A stretch of DNA of 64,000 nt from Cohnella sp. WQ 127256 (GTDB lineage Bacteria; Bacillota; Bacilli; Paenibacillales; Paenibacillaceae). Position 1 is the stretch's first letter, and each line of letters starts with the position of its first letter. The stretch is from NCBI RefSeq assembly GCF_024519285.1, contig NZ_JAMZCY010000001.1, positions 1,674,001-1,738,000 on the forward strand, read 5' to 3'. The notes under the pieces were generated by a model. That model did no database searches and was not told the DNA's origin. It saw only the letters and a program-made list of their open reading frames with translations. The position numbers and the translations under genes were made by a program. Below are positions 34,121-43,400 of the stretch, piece after piece.

Positions 34121-34906
34121 TCATTTGGGTAATTCAAATCCAAACTTTACGAAAACAGCTTTTCCTTCAGTGGACTGTAAATACTCGTAGAAAGCATCCG
34201 CTTCTTTCTGATGCTTGGACTGCTTCAGTACAGCCGCTGGATATACGATAGGCTTATGAGCATATGGACTAATTTTCAAGGCAATTTTCACCTTATTGGA
34301 AGTTAGAGCATCCGTTCTATAGACGAAACCTGCTTCGACATTGCCTGTCTCCACATAGGTTAACACTTGACGCACATCTTTCGCGAAAATCAGTTTGTCT
34401 TGAAGCGTATCCCAAACCTTGCGGGCAGTTAATGTTTCTTTAGCATATTGTCCAGCGGGAACGGATTCAGGTTGGCCGATCGCGATCATCTTGATAGCTT
34501 TATCACTGAGCTGTTTAACGGAAGAAAATTTGGACTTGGAATCGTTAGGCACGATGAGTACGAGATCATTAAGAAGTAATGTCGTGCTCTTAGAAATCAT
34601 TTTCCCGTCAATCAACGCATCCATTTGCTTCTTCCCTGCAGACAGGAATAAGTCAGCCGGAGCTCCCTGCTCGATTTGCTTCTGAAGTGTTCCTGAAGAA
34701 CCTAGATTGAATTGCAGATCAATATCCGGATGTAGTTTCTCGTATTTCTTCTCGATTTCATCCAGGCTATCTTTCAGGCTAGCAGCAGCCGACACTAGCA
34801 GTTCTGTTTTAGAAGCTGCATAAGAGGGATTTGCAGGTAAGGAAAACGTGGCCACAACTAAGGCTACACTCAAACTCGCTAACAGGCTTTTTCTCAACAT
34901 GATCAT
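34121..34906 (-). CDS. modA: Molybdate-binding protein ModA
   Basis: 261 residues with a signal peptide (MLRKSLLASLSVALVVATFS, ending near SYA); no lipobox is evident. The mature part begins ELLVSAAASLKDSLDEIEK, with FNLGSSGTLQKQIEQGAPADLFLSAG, GQPESVPAGQYAKE and VETGNVEAGFVYRTDA, the oxyanion-binding segments of ModA. It captures molybdate or tungstate outside the membrane. It begins with ATG 34906, GGAGG about 8 nt upstream of the second Met. Confidence 0.92.
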   Translation of the reverse strand: MIMLRKSLLASLSVALVVATFSLPANPSYAASKTELLVSAAASLKDSLDEIEKKYEKLHPDIDLQFNLGSSGTLQKQIEQGAPADLFLSAGKKQMDALIDGKMISKSTTLLLNDLVLIVPNDSKSKFSSVKQLSDKAIKMIAIGQPESVPAGQYAKETLTARKVWDTLQDKLIFAKDVRQVLTYVETGNVEAGFVYRTDALTSNKVKIALKISPYAHKPIVYPAAVLKQSKHQKEADAFYEYLQSTEGKAVFVKFGFELPK

Positions 34907-34937
34907 TTTCCTCCGAAATCAAGATAATGGACTGGAT

Positions 34938-34986
34938 ATATTATGGAGACTACCATAAGATTGCAAAAAACGAAATGGTTTTCGTT
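34938..34986 (-). promoter_or_regulatory. modA promoter with palindromic operator
   Basis: Minus strand: TTGCAA (34966-34961), 17-bp spacer, TAATAT (34943-34938). The perfect repeat AACGAAA-TGGT-TTTCGTT (34969-34986) touches the upstream edge of the -35 box. It is the best candidate binding site for the YvgK-type regulator. A further ACGAAAAA half lies near 35035. Confidence 0.55.
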
Positions 34987-35039
34987 ATGTTTAGTATGAT
35001 TTGATGATAAATAGAGATATCCTAAACGAAAAATAGAAA

Positions 35040-35069
35040 CAAAAAAGGATTGCCCTGTATCGACAATCC
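35040..35069 (-). terminator. Terminator of the FMN reductase gene
   Basis: GGATTG pairs with CAATCC across an 11-nt loop on the minus strand, followed by six T residues. Confidence 0.8.
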
Positions 35070-35105
35070 CAACTTAAAATCATATCTACGCGTTTACCTA
35101 TTTTG

Positions 35106-35651
35106 TTACTTAGCAAACTCAATAAACTTTTCGATTACACGATCGATAAAACGAAGAGTCGAATCATCAACAAGTCGACTAGTCGTTTCGTCAAACTTCA
35201 AGCCTGCGGAGCTAATGTAAATCTCATTACCTGCTGGAGGTAGAAGCTTTGCTTGAATACCTGGACTTGCTAGAATTTCTCGAAGATGAAGCTGGGCACG
35301 AATCGTACCCATCATTCCAGGGGATACCCCCATCGTTAATACGGGTTTATCAATGAGTACCTTGTCCACTCGAGACAGCCAATCGATCGCGTTCTTAAGA
35401 ACGCCTGGAACCGACCAGTTGTATTCCGGAGTAATGATGAACACGGCATCCGCAGCTTTAATCTTAACCAATAATTCTTTAACTGACTGTGGGGGGTTTA
35501 ACTCGATATCTTGATCGAAAAACGGAAGAGATCGAATGTCCGTAATTTCTAGGTCTATTTTATTAATATAGCGTTCCTTCAATGTATGAGCTAATTGTAA
35601 GTTGTAGGAACCTTGTCTAAGACTTCCGATAATAACGGCGATTTTCAACAT
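35106..35651 (-). CDS. NADPH-dependent FMN reductase (flavodoxin-like)
   Basis: 181 residues. GSLRQGSYN near the N-terminus binds the FMN phosphate, and FIITPEYNWSVPGVLKNAIDWLSR contains the PEYN flavin loop typical of the NQR/azoreductase/chromate-reductase group. It probably reduces quinones or other small acceptors in the cytoplasm. The physiological substrate cannot be read from sequence. It is a single-gene transcription unit with its own terminator. Confidence 0.88.
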   Translation of the reverse strand: MLKIAVIIGSLRQGSYNLQLAHTLKERYINKIDLEITDIRSLPFFDQDIELNPPQSVKELLVKIKAADAVFIITPEYNWSVPGVLKNAIDWLSRVDKVLIDKPVLTMGVSPGMMGTIRAQLHLREILASPGIQAKLLPPAGNEIYISSAGLKFDETTSRLVDDSTLRFIDRVIEKFIEFAK

Positions 35652-35750
35652 TCGATCACAACCCCTCTAGTATTATCCAATGAACATCTTATTCTATTTT
35701 AGCATCGAATCCCTAAAAAGAACAAATGCTAGTTGAAGTAGAATTGTTCG

Positions 35751-37697
35751 TTACTCCAGTTTCAGATGAACACCCTCTGGTAACAAGCTTTGAATATGCT
35801 CCCGCAGCTCTGAATCCGAATGAATTTCCGCACTTAAAATGACGATTATTCCGGAGTCTTCCCGGGTACGGATCAAGCGACCAATTCCCTGCTTAAGACG
35901 GAGCAGCATATAAGGCAAATCCACTTCCTCATAAGGAGAAGTTGCTTCCTGATGCTTAGCCATAAATACTGGATCCTGGGGAGGATACGGAAGTGAAAAG
36001 ACGATAACGTTGGATAACGACGGACCAGGAACATCGAGTCCTTCCCATAACGTAACCGCGCATAGCACACTCCTCTCGTCACTCTGGAAGTCCGAGATCA
36101 GATGGCTAATTTCACGATCCCCTTCAAAGCCGAAGCTCATAGCCTCACATTCCGAGAAAGCAGGGATCGCATCTTTGAATTGCCGTAATAGTTCTTTTGA
36201 TGGGAACAATATTAAGGCTCGTCCTTCTGTTCGCAGAAGCATCCTTACCGTTGCTTTCATTTTTTCCGCAAATGAAGCTTCATTCTCCCACTTAGGCACG
36301 ACAACTTCCATCCGGTTCTCGTACTCATACGGAGAATTGACGCTGAAGGATAAATACTTCTCAATCCCTAAACTATAAGCCAAGTAATCGAATGAACCAT
36401 TTATAGATAAGGTTGCGGATGAGAAAATAACAGGCATGTCCATCGCGAAAACTCGCTCACGTAGAACTTCCTTAACTGCTTTCGGCATAATGACTAAAGT
36501 GAGTCCTGTCGTGCTTTCCGTTACCCAGCAGATGAGCGAGCTAGAGCCTTGGAACAAGCTAAGTGCCTTCTGCATCATTTCCAGATGCTCTTCCACTATA
36601 CGGAGCTGGTAGCTATCCAACGTATAAAGCTCACTTTCAAAAACGAGCTCCTCTTCAATGCCATCAATCACGCGACGTAATTGAGTTACCTTTTGGATAA
36701 GTGCATCGTTTAACGTAATCTGGCGGCGATCTGAACCCGGAATCGCTACGCTTTGGACTTCCAGCAGCTCAAACAAAGCTTCACTATGCTCAATAGCTTC
36801 ATCGATATGCACAGCTAGCGTTTCCCGAATTTCATTTTTCAAAAGTCGAGTAATTAATTCTTCGAATATATTGTGTTTAATCCGATAGGTCAGAGCCTTC
36901 TGAGCCGCAGATTCTAAGAGATGTCCTTCATCGAATATGACTGTACAGTGATCTGGAAGTAAGGGAAGCTGCCCTTCCCTCTTACGTCCTTCATACGTCC
37001 ATACATGCTCCATATAGAAGTCATGCGAACAAATGATCAAATCCGTCGACTGTCTATAATGCTCACGCGACAGTGTTTGCCCACAGCGGTGTCTCTGATC
37101 GCAGACGAAACAATCCTGGAATGGATCCCAATTAATTCGCTCCCATTGCTCGTCGTTCAAATGAGGATATTGCTTACGATCCCCGTATGCATAGAAAGAT
37201 TGCATGCCTCCACTCTTATGGACGAATGAAGGCAAATCTTGATATAAGGAATTATACACGTCAACATCAACATGATCTGATCTCGCATTATCCAGCTTGG
37301 ATAAACAGAGATAACGATCCTGAGACTTACCTAATCTCGCATCGATAATCAAGTTCAAATGCTGAGTGAGCTTCGCAAGATCCCCTTCTGGTTTAACCAG
37401 CTGCTCAATTAACGATTCATCTGCACAGGCTATGATCGCAGGCTTGCGATGATAACGAGCATAACAAATCGCGTATAGTAAATAAACTAACGTCTTTCCT
37501 GTTCCCACTCCCGCTTCCGCGAAAATCGTTTGCTTCTCAGCGAAAGCTCGTTCTAGCTGGAAAGCCATATAAATTTGCTCATCACGAACCTCAAAGCCCG
37601 CGTCAGGCAATATATCGTAAAATACATCTGCTACCCATTCCCCAACCTGTTGTAAAAACGGCTTGGAATGCTCATATTCAAAAGGATATCGACTCAA
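35751..37697 (-). CDS. DinG/XPD-type iron-sulfur DNA helicase
   Basis: About 648 residues from the TTG at 37697, chosen because GGAGG precedes it by 10 nt; the frame stays open to 37826 without a ribosome site. Motifs: Walker A EAGVGTGKTL, four Cys for a 4Fe-4S cluster (CLSK, then CFVCDQRHRC), the box VIFDEGHLLES, and QGIGRLIRTREDSG as motif VI. Members unwind DNA 5'-3' and act in repair or R-loop removal. It lacks the exonuclease domain of the Bacillus DinG exonuclease, so it is closer to the YoaA/short DinG class. Confidence 0.83.
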   Translation of the reverse strand: MSRYPFEYEHSKPFLQQVGEWVADVFYDILPDAGFEVRDEQIYMAFQLERAFAEKQTIFAEAGVGTGKTLVYLLYAICYARYHRKPAIIACADESLIEQLVKPEGDLAKLTQHLNLIIDARLGKSQDRYLCLSKLDNARSDHVDVDVYNSLYQDLPSFVHKSGGMQSFYAYGDRKQYPHLNDEQWERINWDPFQDCFVCDQRHRCGQTLSREHYRQSTDLIICSHDFYMEHVWTYEGRKREGQLPLLPDHCTVIFDEGHLLESAAQKALTYRIKHNIFEELITRLLKNEIRETLAVHIDEAIEHSEALFELLEVQSVAIPGSDRRQITLNDALIQKVTQLRRVIDGIEEELVFESELYTLDSYQLRIVEEHLEMMQKALSLFQGSSSLICWVTESTTGLTLVIMPKAVKEVLRERVFAMDMPVIFSSATLSINGSFDYLAYSLGIEKYLSFSVNSPYEYENRMEVVVPKWENEASFAEKMKATVRMLLRTEGRALILFPSKELLRQFKDAIPAFSECEAMSFGFEGDREISHLISDFQSDERSVLCAVTLWEGLDVPGPSLSNVIVFSLPYPPQDPVFMAKHQEATSPYEEVDLPYMLLRLKQGIGRLIRTREDSGIIVILSAEIHSDSELREHIQSLLPEGVHLKLE

Positions 37698-37859
37698 TAA
37701 GATGCTGCCTCCACTATATGGTGTCGTGACATTATCACATGATCGTCCTATAAAAGCAAAGATACTGTGTGATCCGTATGCTATAATCAGCTGAGCACGA
37801 CTGTCATACACTTTTAGACGGTACAAAAAAGATTCAAAATTGGGGGAAAATGAAGCATC

Positions 37860-39317
37860 ATGGAGTGGAAACCAGACAAGTCTTCACAAATCCCGGTTTA
37901 CATACAAATATCCGATTATTTCGAGACGAGGATCATGAACGGAGAATATCCGGCGGGCAGCTCGCTACCTTCAGAACGTACGCTTGCCGCTCTTCTTGAC
38001 CTTAATCGAAGTACAATAATTTCAGCATATGATCAATTGAATTCATTAGGATTAGTCAAAAGGGTTAAGGGGTTTGGTACCATAGTGACCTTATCTACAT
38101 CAGCAGAAGGTCATGTGAAGCGCGTTCCGAACTGGGAGGAATACGTAAAGAGTGGGTTCCTCCAGTTGAACGATCCCATAACACGTACAATTCACAAGAT
38201 CGTAGGCTCGGATAAGCCTTACATCAACTTTGCGATTGGTGAGTTAAGCGCGGATCTGTTCCCTGTCACTCTCATGCAGGAGGCCCATAGCCAATTGGAG
38301 TTAAGTCAGTACTTGGGCTATGAACATATTCAAGGCAATCTTAAGCTACGGGAAAGCATAGCGAATCACTTGAATAGGTATCGGAATATCGAGTCTTCCT
38401 CTTCTTCTATACTGGTCACTTCTGGAGCACAGCAAGCTTTACAGCTCATTATTCAATGCTTGCTGAAGCCTGGCGACAGCGTAGCGATTGAAGATCCCTC
38501 GTACTCCTTTTCCTTACCTATTTTCCATTCCGCAGGGTTAAGAACTTTCCGCTTGCCTGTCGGGGAAGAGGGAATTGATCCCGAACAAATTGTTTCGCTA
38601 TATAAGCAGCATAAAATCAAAATGGTTTTCGTTAATCCTATTTTTCACAATCCGACCGGAACGACACTTGCTTATAATAGAAGGAAAAGGTTGCTAGACA
38701 TCTCAACAAAGTATGGGATTGCAATCGTGGAGGATGACCCTTACAGTCTGACCAGCTTTAATCAAGAACCGATGAGTACATTGAAGTCTATGGATCAGGA
38801 TGGTTCCGTGCTCTATATTAGCTCATTGTCGAAGATCGTATCTTCAGGACTTCGTATTGGATGGATGACCGGACCCCAGGCTGTCATTCAGAGACTGACG
38901 GATGCGAAGCAGCAATTAGATTTTGGACATTCCAATATCCCGCAGTGGATCGCCGCTCAGCTACTCTCCTCGGGGGAATTAGACAACCACCTGATGCAAT
39001 TAAGAGTTGGCCTACAAAAAAAACTGCAGCTCACGATGAATGCCCTCCGTACGGAATTGGGTGACAAGGTGCGTTTCCATATTCCATCCGGAGGAATCCA
39101 CCTCTGGTGTGAATTGCAGGGTGATTGGGACGAGCTACAAATGTTCAATCTAGCCATCGATAAGGGCGTTGTGTTCACCCCAGGAAGTACGCTTGGTTCA
39201 CAAAGTCGCCATGTGCGATTAACGTATAGCAAGGTTGATGACCTCTTGATCGGTCAAGGCATTCAAAGGTTTGCAGAAGCCTATCTTCAATGCAGGGATG
39301 AGAAAAATTCGCGCTAA
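37860..39317 (+). CDS. MocR-type regulator (GntR HTH plus aminotransferase domain)
   Basis: 485 residues. A GntR winged helix (about 1-75: QIPVYIQISDYFETRIMNGEYPAGSSLPSERTLAALL) is joined to a fold-type I aminotransferase-like domain. There LVTSGAQQALQL, VNPIFHNPTGTTL, and SSLSKIVSSGLRIGW carry the expected PLP lysine, and NHLMQLR follows. MocR proteins sense pyridoxal phosphate or an amino compound. No obvious divergent target is adjacent: the neighbour is the helicase, with which it shares a 160-bp region containing TATAAT at about 37785. The ribosome site of the ATG is weak. Confidence 0.88.
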   Translation: MEWKPDKSSQIPVYIQISDYFETRIMNGEYPAGSSLPSERTLAALLDLNRSTIISAYDQLNSLGLVKRVKGFGTIVTLSTSAEGHVKRVPNWEEYVKSGFLQLNDPITRTIHKIVGSDKPYINFAIGELSADLFPVTLMQEAHSQLELSQYLGYEHIQGNLKLRESIANHLNRYRNIESSSSSILVTSGAQQALQLIIQCLLKPGDSVAIEDPSYSFSLPIFHSAGLRTFRLPVGEEGIDPEQIVSLYKQHKIKMVFVNPIFHNPTGTTLAYNRRKRLLDISTKYGIAIVEDDPYSLTSFNQEPMSTLKSMDQDGSVLYISSLSKIVSSGLRIGWMTGPQAVIQRLTDAKQQLDFGHSNIPQWIAAQLLSSGELDNHLMQLRVGLQKKLQLTMNALRTELGDKVRFHIPSGGIHLWCELQGDWDELQMFNLAIDKGVVFTPGSTLGSQSRHVRLTYSKVDDLLIGQGIQRFAEAYLQCRDEKNSR

Positions 39318-39323
39318 TTCACA

Positions 39324-39536
39324 TTACCTTCTCATAATAACGATGAATACAATCAGTACAGCCACAATGACGACAAGGTATATATAAAGCAGTCGCCTTA
39401 TTTTGCGTCCTTTATTGGCGGCATAGCTGCTATTATTCTCTTCCTTATTCCCAGCGGATAAACCTACTCTGATCGTCAATATTGCAGCAATCGCCATAAT
39501 GATAAAGGTCACAATTAACATTATATTAGTGTCCAT
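39324..39536 (-). CDS. Small two-helix membrane protein, 70 aa
   Basis: Two hydrophobic helices (about 5-27 and 48-67) flank a polar, basic loop (NKEENNSSYAANKGRKIRR), and the protein ends MRR. I recognise no family. A plausible but not strong ribosome site (AAGGATG) is upstream. It is convergent with the MocR gene, 6 bp apart, without a terminator between them. Confidence 0.55.
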   Translation of the reverse strand: MDTNIMLIVTFIIMAIAAILTIRVGLSAGNKEENNSSYAANKGRKIRRLLYIYLVVIVAVLIVFIVIMRR

Positions 39537-39677
39537 AAACCTGCACCATCCTTTGTGCTCAGTTTAACCGATTTGTTATTTGCTGAGACCATCCACTTTA
39601 CAAAATTGTAGACCCTCCAGTTGGATGACTACAGGACCGTGAGCTTTGAGTGGGTGACATCGTGGATTTATTGATAT

Positions 39678-39722
39678 AAAAAAGCATGCTAGGTCAGCCC
39701 CTTTCGGAGATGTCTAGCATGC
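39678..39722 (-). terminator. Terminator of the urea-importer operon
   Basis: GCATGCTAG pairs with CTAGCATGC, with an inner CTCC-GAAA-GGGG hairpin, and is followed by TTTTTTATAT on the minus strand. Confidence 0.9.
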
Positions 39723-39770
39723 ATAATGAACTCTCATTAATCGGATCCATCCATTTCAAGCTGTACACGG

Positions 39771-40466
39771 TCAGAATACTAGGTGATTCCGCACGTGAGA
39801 ATCATCAAAGCTCGCAATGTCCCCTTCAGCAACTACGGTACCTTTTTCGATAATATAGTAATAATCCGCAACGCTCTTCACGAACGCAATACTCTGCTCT
39901 ACGAGCAGAATGGCTGTTCTTCCCTGTGTTTTGATCCCACGGATAACATCTTGGATATCCTGCACGATGGAAGGTTGAATCCCTTCAGTCGGTTCGTCAA
40001 GCAACAGTAGATCAGGTCTAGAAGCAAGTGCCCTTGCAAATGCGAGCTGCTGCTGTTGTCCTCCGCTCAAGTCCCCTCCCCTTCGTGCATACATCGTCTT
40101 AAGCACTGGGAACTTCTCAATCGCTTCCTTGGGCACTGTAATTCGTGATTGCCGACTCGCTTCAATACCAAGCAGCAAATTTTCCTCCACGGTCAACTGT
40201 CCGAAGATCTCCCGTCCTTGCGGCACATACCCTATGCCTAGCTTCGCACGCGCATAGGGTGGGAGCTTCTTCATGTCCGATCCATTATAGGTAATCGTCC
40301 CGCTTTTCACCTTGAGCAAGCCCATGATACTCTTGAGGAGCGTCGTCTTTCCGACACCATTTCGCCCCATCAAGCACACCACCTGCCCAGCTTGTACCCG
40401 AATTGAAATATTTCGCAAGATCACACTTTCGCCATACCCTGTTTCAAGCTGTTGGATTGACAACAT
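39771..40466 (-). CDS. urtE: Urea ABC importer ATPase UrtE
   Basis: 231 residues from the ATG at 40466 (MLSIQQLETGYGES), the usual UrtE length. AAAGG lies 10 nt upstream; an open frame to 40559 is not coding. Walker A is GRNGVGKTT, signature LSGGQQQQLAFARAL, Walker B LLLLDEPTEGIQPSIV. The EGIQPSI segment separates UrtE from the branched-chain amino-acid ATPase LivF. It overlaps the end of urtD by 23 bp and is last in the operon. Confidence 0.9.
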   Translation of the reverse strand: MLSIQQLETGYGESVILRNISIRVQAGQVVCLMGRNGVGKTTLLKSIMGLLKVKSGTITYNGSDMKKLPPYARAKLGIGYVPQGREIFGQLTVEENLLLGIEASRQSRITVPKEAIEKFPVLKTMYARRGGDLSGGQQQQLAFARALASRPDLLLLDEPTEGIQPSIVQDIQDVIRGIKTQGRTAILLVEQSIAFVKSVADYYYIIEKGTVVAEGDIASFDDSHVRNHLVF

Positions 40467-41223
40467 GTTCATCCCGCCTTTGTCCGAGATACACTTCTGC
40501 GACTTGTGCATCCCCCTGCACTTCCTCCATATTCCCTTCCTTAAGCAGCTTGCCCTCATGCATCACAGTTACCTTGGAAGCATAGTTCCGAACAAACTCC
40601 ATATCATGCTCCACGACAATTACTGTGCGTAGTTTGGTGATCTCCTTCAGCAGCTCCCCAGTCTTTACCGTCTCTTCATCAGTCATCCCCGCAACCGGTT
40701 CATCAAGCAGCAGAACGTGCGGTTCTTGCATCAGAATCATCCCGATCTCCAGCCACTGCTTCTCGCCATGTGACAATCCGCCTGCATTCGTATTCGCATA
40801 ATCAGCTAGACCGACTAGCACTAGCTGCTCTTCAATTCGCTTCGCATCTACCGCAGTCATCTTCGCTCGCAAGGTTGAGAATACACCCCGCTTCTGGCTC
40901 ATCGCCAGCTCCAAATTTTCCATAACTGATAATTGCGAGAAGATCGACGGGGCCTGGAATTTGCGACCGATTCCAAGCTCTGCAATCTGATACTCCTTCT
41001 TCCGACTAATGTCGTTATCCCCCCTATAGCGAATCTTGCCAGATGTCGCTCGTACTTTTCCACAAATCACATCAAGCATAGTCGTCTTTCCAGCCCCATT
41101 CGGGCCGATCAGAAATCGCAGCTCACCTTGTTCTAAGGTAAGATTCATTTGGTTAACCGCTTTGAACCCATCGAATGACACCGTTACATCTTCACAGGAT
41201 AAAATCGGACTCTTCAAGCTCAT
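40444..41223 (-). CDS. urtD: Urea ABC importer ATPase UrtD
   Basis: 259 residues: Walker A GPNGAGKTT, signature LSHGEKQWLEIGMIL, Walker B VLLLDEPVAGMTDEET. The SHGEKQWLEIGMILMQ stretch is typical of UrtD. Start ATG at 41223 overlaps the urtC stop by one base, so translation is coupled. It forms the ATPase pair with UrtE. Confidence 0.92.
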   Translation of the reverse strand: MSLKSPILSCEDVTVSFDGFKAVNQMNLTLEQGELRFLIGPNGAGKTTMLDVICGKVRATSGKIRYRGDNDISRKKEYQIAELGIGRKFQAPSIFSQLSVMENLELAMSQKRGVFSTLRAKMTAVDAKRIEEQLVLVGLADYANTNAGGLSHGEKQWLEIGMILMQEPHVLLLDEPVAGMTDEETVKTGELLKEITKLRTVIVVEHDMEFVRNYASKVTVMHEGKLLKEGNMEEVQGDAQVAEVYLGQRRDEHVVNPTA

Positions 41224-42329
41224 CACGATTTAGCCTCCTCAATAAGGTTTTGTGTGGTCGTCACATTCGTTCTCCTCAGCTTATATCTCACCCATGCAAT
41301 GATCTGTGGCAATGAACCAACAATTCCCTTTGGCATGAATACAACGACAACGACGAAAAGTGCACCCATGAAAAATAACCACATATCCGGAAACGCAGAG
41401 CTTAATCCACTCTTAGCCGCATTTACAGCAATTGCCCCAATGATCGCACCAATCAATGTCCCTCTTCCGCCCAATGCAACCCATAGCACAATCTCAATTG
41501 AGGGGACAATTCCCATAGATGTAGGAGAAATGATCCCTACATGAAGGACGAATAGCATCCCTGCAAGTCCTGCGATTCCTGCTGAAAGACTAAATACAAA
41601 TAACTGGTATTTAACTGGATCATATCCGATAAATCGCGCCCGATTCTCCGCATCCCGAACAGCTGCTAATACTTTCCCCGTACGGCTGCGCACGAGATAG
41701 CGACATACTAGATAGACACCCACGAGCGCAGCGACTGTAACTAAATATAAGACAACCTTCGTAGAAGGTTCCTTCAGAGCAAATCCGAACAATGTTTTAA
41801 AGCCTGTAACGCCATTCGTTCCACCCGTGAACTTCTGTTGTCCAATGAACAGAGTCGTTGTAATAATAACGAGCGCCTGCGTTAATATCGTGAAATACAC
41901 ACCACGTATTCGATTTCGAAAAGTAAAATAGCCCAAGATCAAGGCAACAACCATCGGAACGATGATCCCAGCAGGAATGGCAAAAGCCGCATATTGGAAC
42001 GGTTTCCAGAATGCTGGAAGCTGAGACAGACCGCTCCAATTCATGAAGTCCGGGAGCTTCCCCCCTGTACTCTCCAGCTTCAAATACATCGCCATGCAAT
42101 AAGCCCCAAGCCCGAAGAACACCCCATGTCCTAAGCTCAAAATCCCCGTATAGCCCCAGATCAGATCCAATCCAATCGCAACAATCGCAAAAGCGAGAAA
42201 TTTCGCCAATAGATTCAGATTGAAGTCAGATAGAAACAGCGGGGCACTCAAGAGGAGGATAACCGCTGCACTCGAACCAACGGAAAGCCATGCTTTCTTT
42301 TGCAAGGAAAGCGTCATTGATTTCAACAT
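41223..42329 (-). CDS. urtC: Urea ABC importer permease UrtC
   Basis: 368 residues of LivM-type permease with about ten helices. [34 protein letters not shown] near residue 55 and FAFSL-type loops are UrtC-like. The C-terminal [35 protein letters not shown] is the ATPase-coupling region. It follows urtB by 38 bp with an AGGAG site. Confidence 0.92.
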   Translation of the reverse strand: MLKSMTLSLQKKAWLSVGSSAAVILLLSAPLFLSDFNLNLLAKFLAFAIVAIGLDLIWGYTGILSLGHGVFFGLGAYCMAMYLKLESTGGKLPDFMNWSGLSQLPAFWKPFQYAAFAIPAGIIVPMVVALILGYFTFRNRIRGVYFTILTQALVIITTTLFIGQQKFTGGTNGVTGFKTLFGFALKEPSTKVVLYLVTVAALVGVYLVCRYLVRSRTGKVLAAVRDAENRARFIGYDPVKYQLFVFSLSAGIAGLAGMLFVLHVGIISPTSMGIVPSIEIVLWVALGGRGTLIGAIIGAIAVNAAKSGLSSAFPDMWLFFMGALFVVVVVFMPKGIVGSLPQIIAWVRYKLRRTNVTTTQNLIEEAKS

Positions 42330-42367
42330 TCAGTTTGCTCTCCTTTCCATTCCAAGAAGTGTACAAC

Positions 42368-43273
42368 TTAGTCAAGCGACCGTGAGCGCATCGTGACAAG
42401 CCCCATTGGCTTCCATTGCAGGAATGCCATAATGCCAGCAAATACAATTACCTTCCCAAGTGATGCTGTTGTCCAGTATTCCAAATAGGCTCCCGTAAGT
42501 CCGATGCCGAAGGCTCCAATCACAGTACCTATCAATTTGCCTACACCACCAAGCACAACAACCATGAACGCATCCACAATATAATAGGTACCGATGGACG
42601 GACCGATGGAACCAAGCAAAGTTAATGCACACCCTGCAACACCCGCAATTCCCGATCCAATCGCAAAGGTCATCATATCAACTCGTCTTGTTGAAATCCC
42701 TAGACAGGAAGCCATCTCCCGATTTTGCATGACGGCGCGCATTCTTCTTCCTGCATCACTGCGATAGATGTAGAAGTACATACAGATGAGACAGAAGGCC
42801 ACAAGACCAATAATGAACAAGCGTTTATATGGAAGCACTGTTCCTGCGACAATTTCCCATCCTCCATTAAGCCACTCGGGGCTAATGACTGCCACATTTG
42901 GAGCTCCGAAGATGTTACGGGCAAGCTGCTGGAGAATTAACCCCACACCCCAAGTTGCGAGTAAGCTGTCTAATGGTCGCCCATACAGAAATCGTATCAA
43001 GCTAACTTCGAGAATGAGCCCAATAATAAAGGCGACTAGGAACGCGAAAGGGATCGCGAACATGAAGTAATAGTCAAAACCTGCCTTAGATACATTGCTA
43101 GTGAAAGCCTGCTGAATGACATAGGTTGAATAGGCGCCAATCATAATGAACTCACCATGTGCCATATTAATCACTTTCATCAGTCCGAAGGTAATCGCGA
43201 GACCTAAGGCAATCAACAGCAATATCGAGCTCACACTCACTCCGTTAAAAAGCTGTAGCATAATGACGCTCAT
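42368..43273 (-). CDS. urtB: Urea ABC importer permease UrtB
   Basis: 301 residues from the ATG at 43273 ([16 protein letters not shown]), 8 nt after AAGGAG. It is a LivH-type permease with [45 protein letters not shown] and [17 protein letters not shown]. The long periplasmic N-terminal domain of some proteobacterial UrtB is absent. A stable stem-loop separates it from urtA. Confidence 0.92.
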   Translation of the reverse strand: MSVIMLQLFNGVSVSSILLLIALGLAITFGLMKVINMAHGEFIMIGAYSTYVIQQAFTSNVSKAGFDYYFMFAIPFAFLVAFIIGLILEVSLIRFLYGRPLDSLLATWGVGLILQQLARNIFGAPNVAVISPEWLNGGWEIVAGTVLPYKRLFIIGLVAFCLICMYFYIYRSDAGRRMRAVMQNREMASCLGISTRRVDMMTFAIGSGIAGVAGCALTLLGSIGPSIGTYYIVDAFMVVVLGGVGKLIGTVIGAFGIGLTGAYLEYWTTASLGKVIVFAGIMAFLQWKPMGLVTMRSRSLD

Positions 43274-43310
43274 CAGGCATCTCCTTCTCTTCATTAATGG
43301 TGAATATAGT

Positions 43311-43354
43311 ACGGTTCTCTTATGGCTCTAATAAATAAGCCATAAGAGAACCGT
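43311..43354 (-). other. Intra-operon stem-loop between urtA and urtB
   Basis: A perfect 17-bp inverted repeat (43311-43327 with 43338-43354) closes a 10-nt AT-rich loop. There is no T run after it, so it is more likely an mRNA-stabilising or partial-attenuation element. Such elements let the binding protein be made in excess over the permeases. Confidence 0.75.
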
Positions 43355-43400
43355 TCATTCACCCTATTAATTAATCAATTTCGCAAATTTGGCTGTAACA

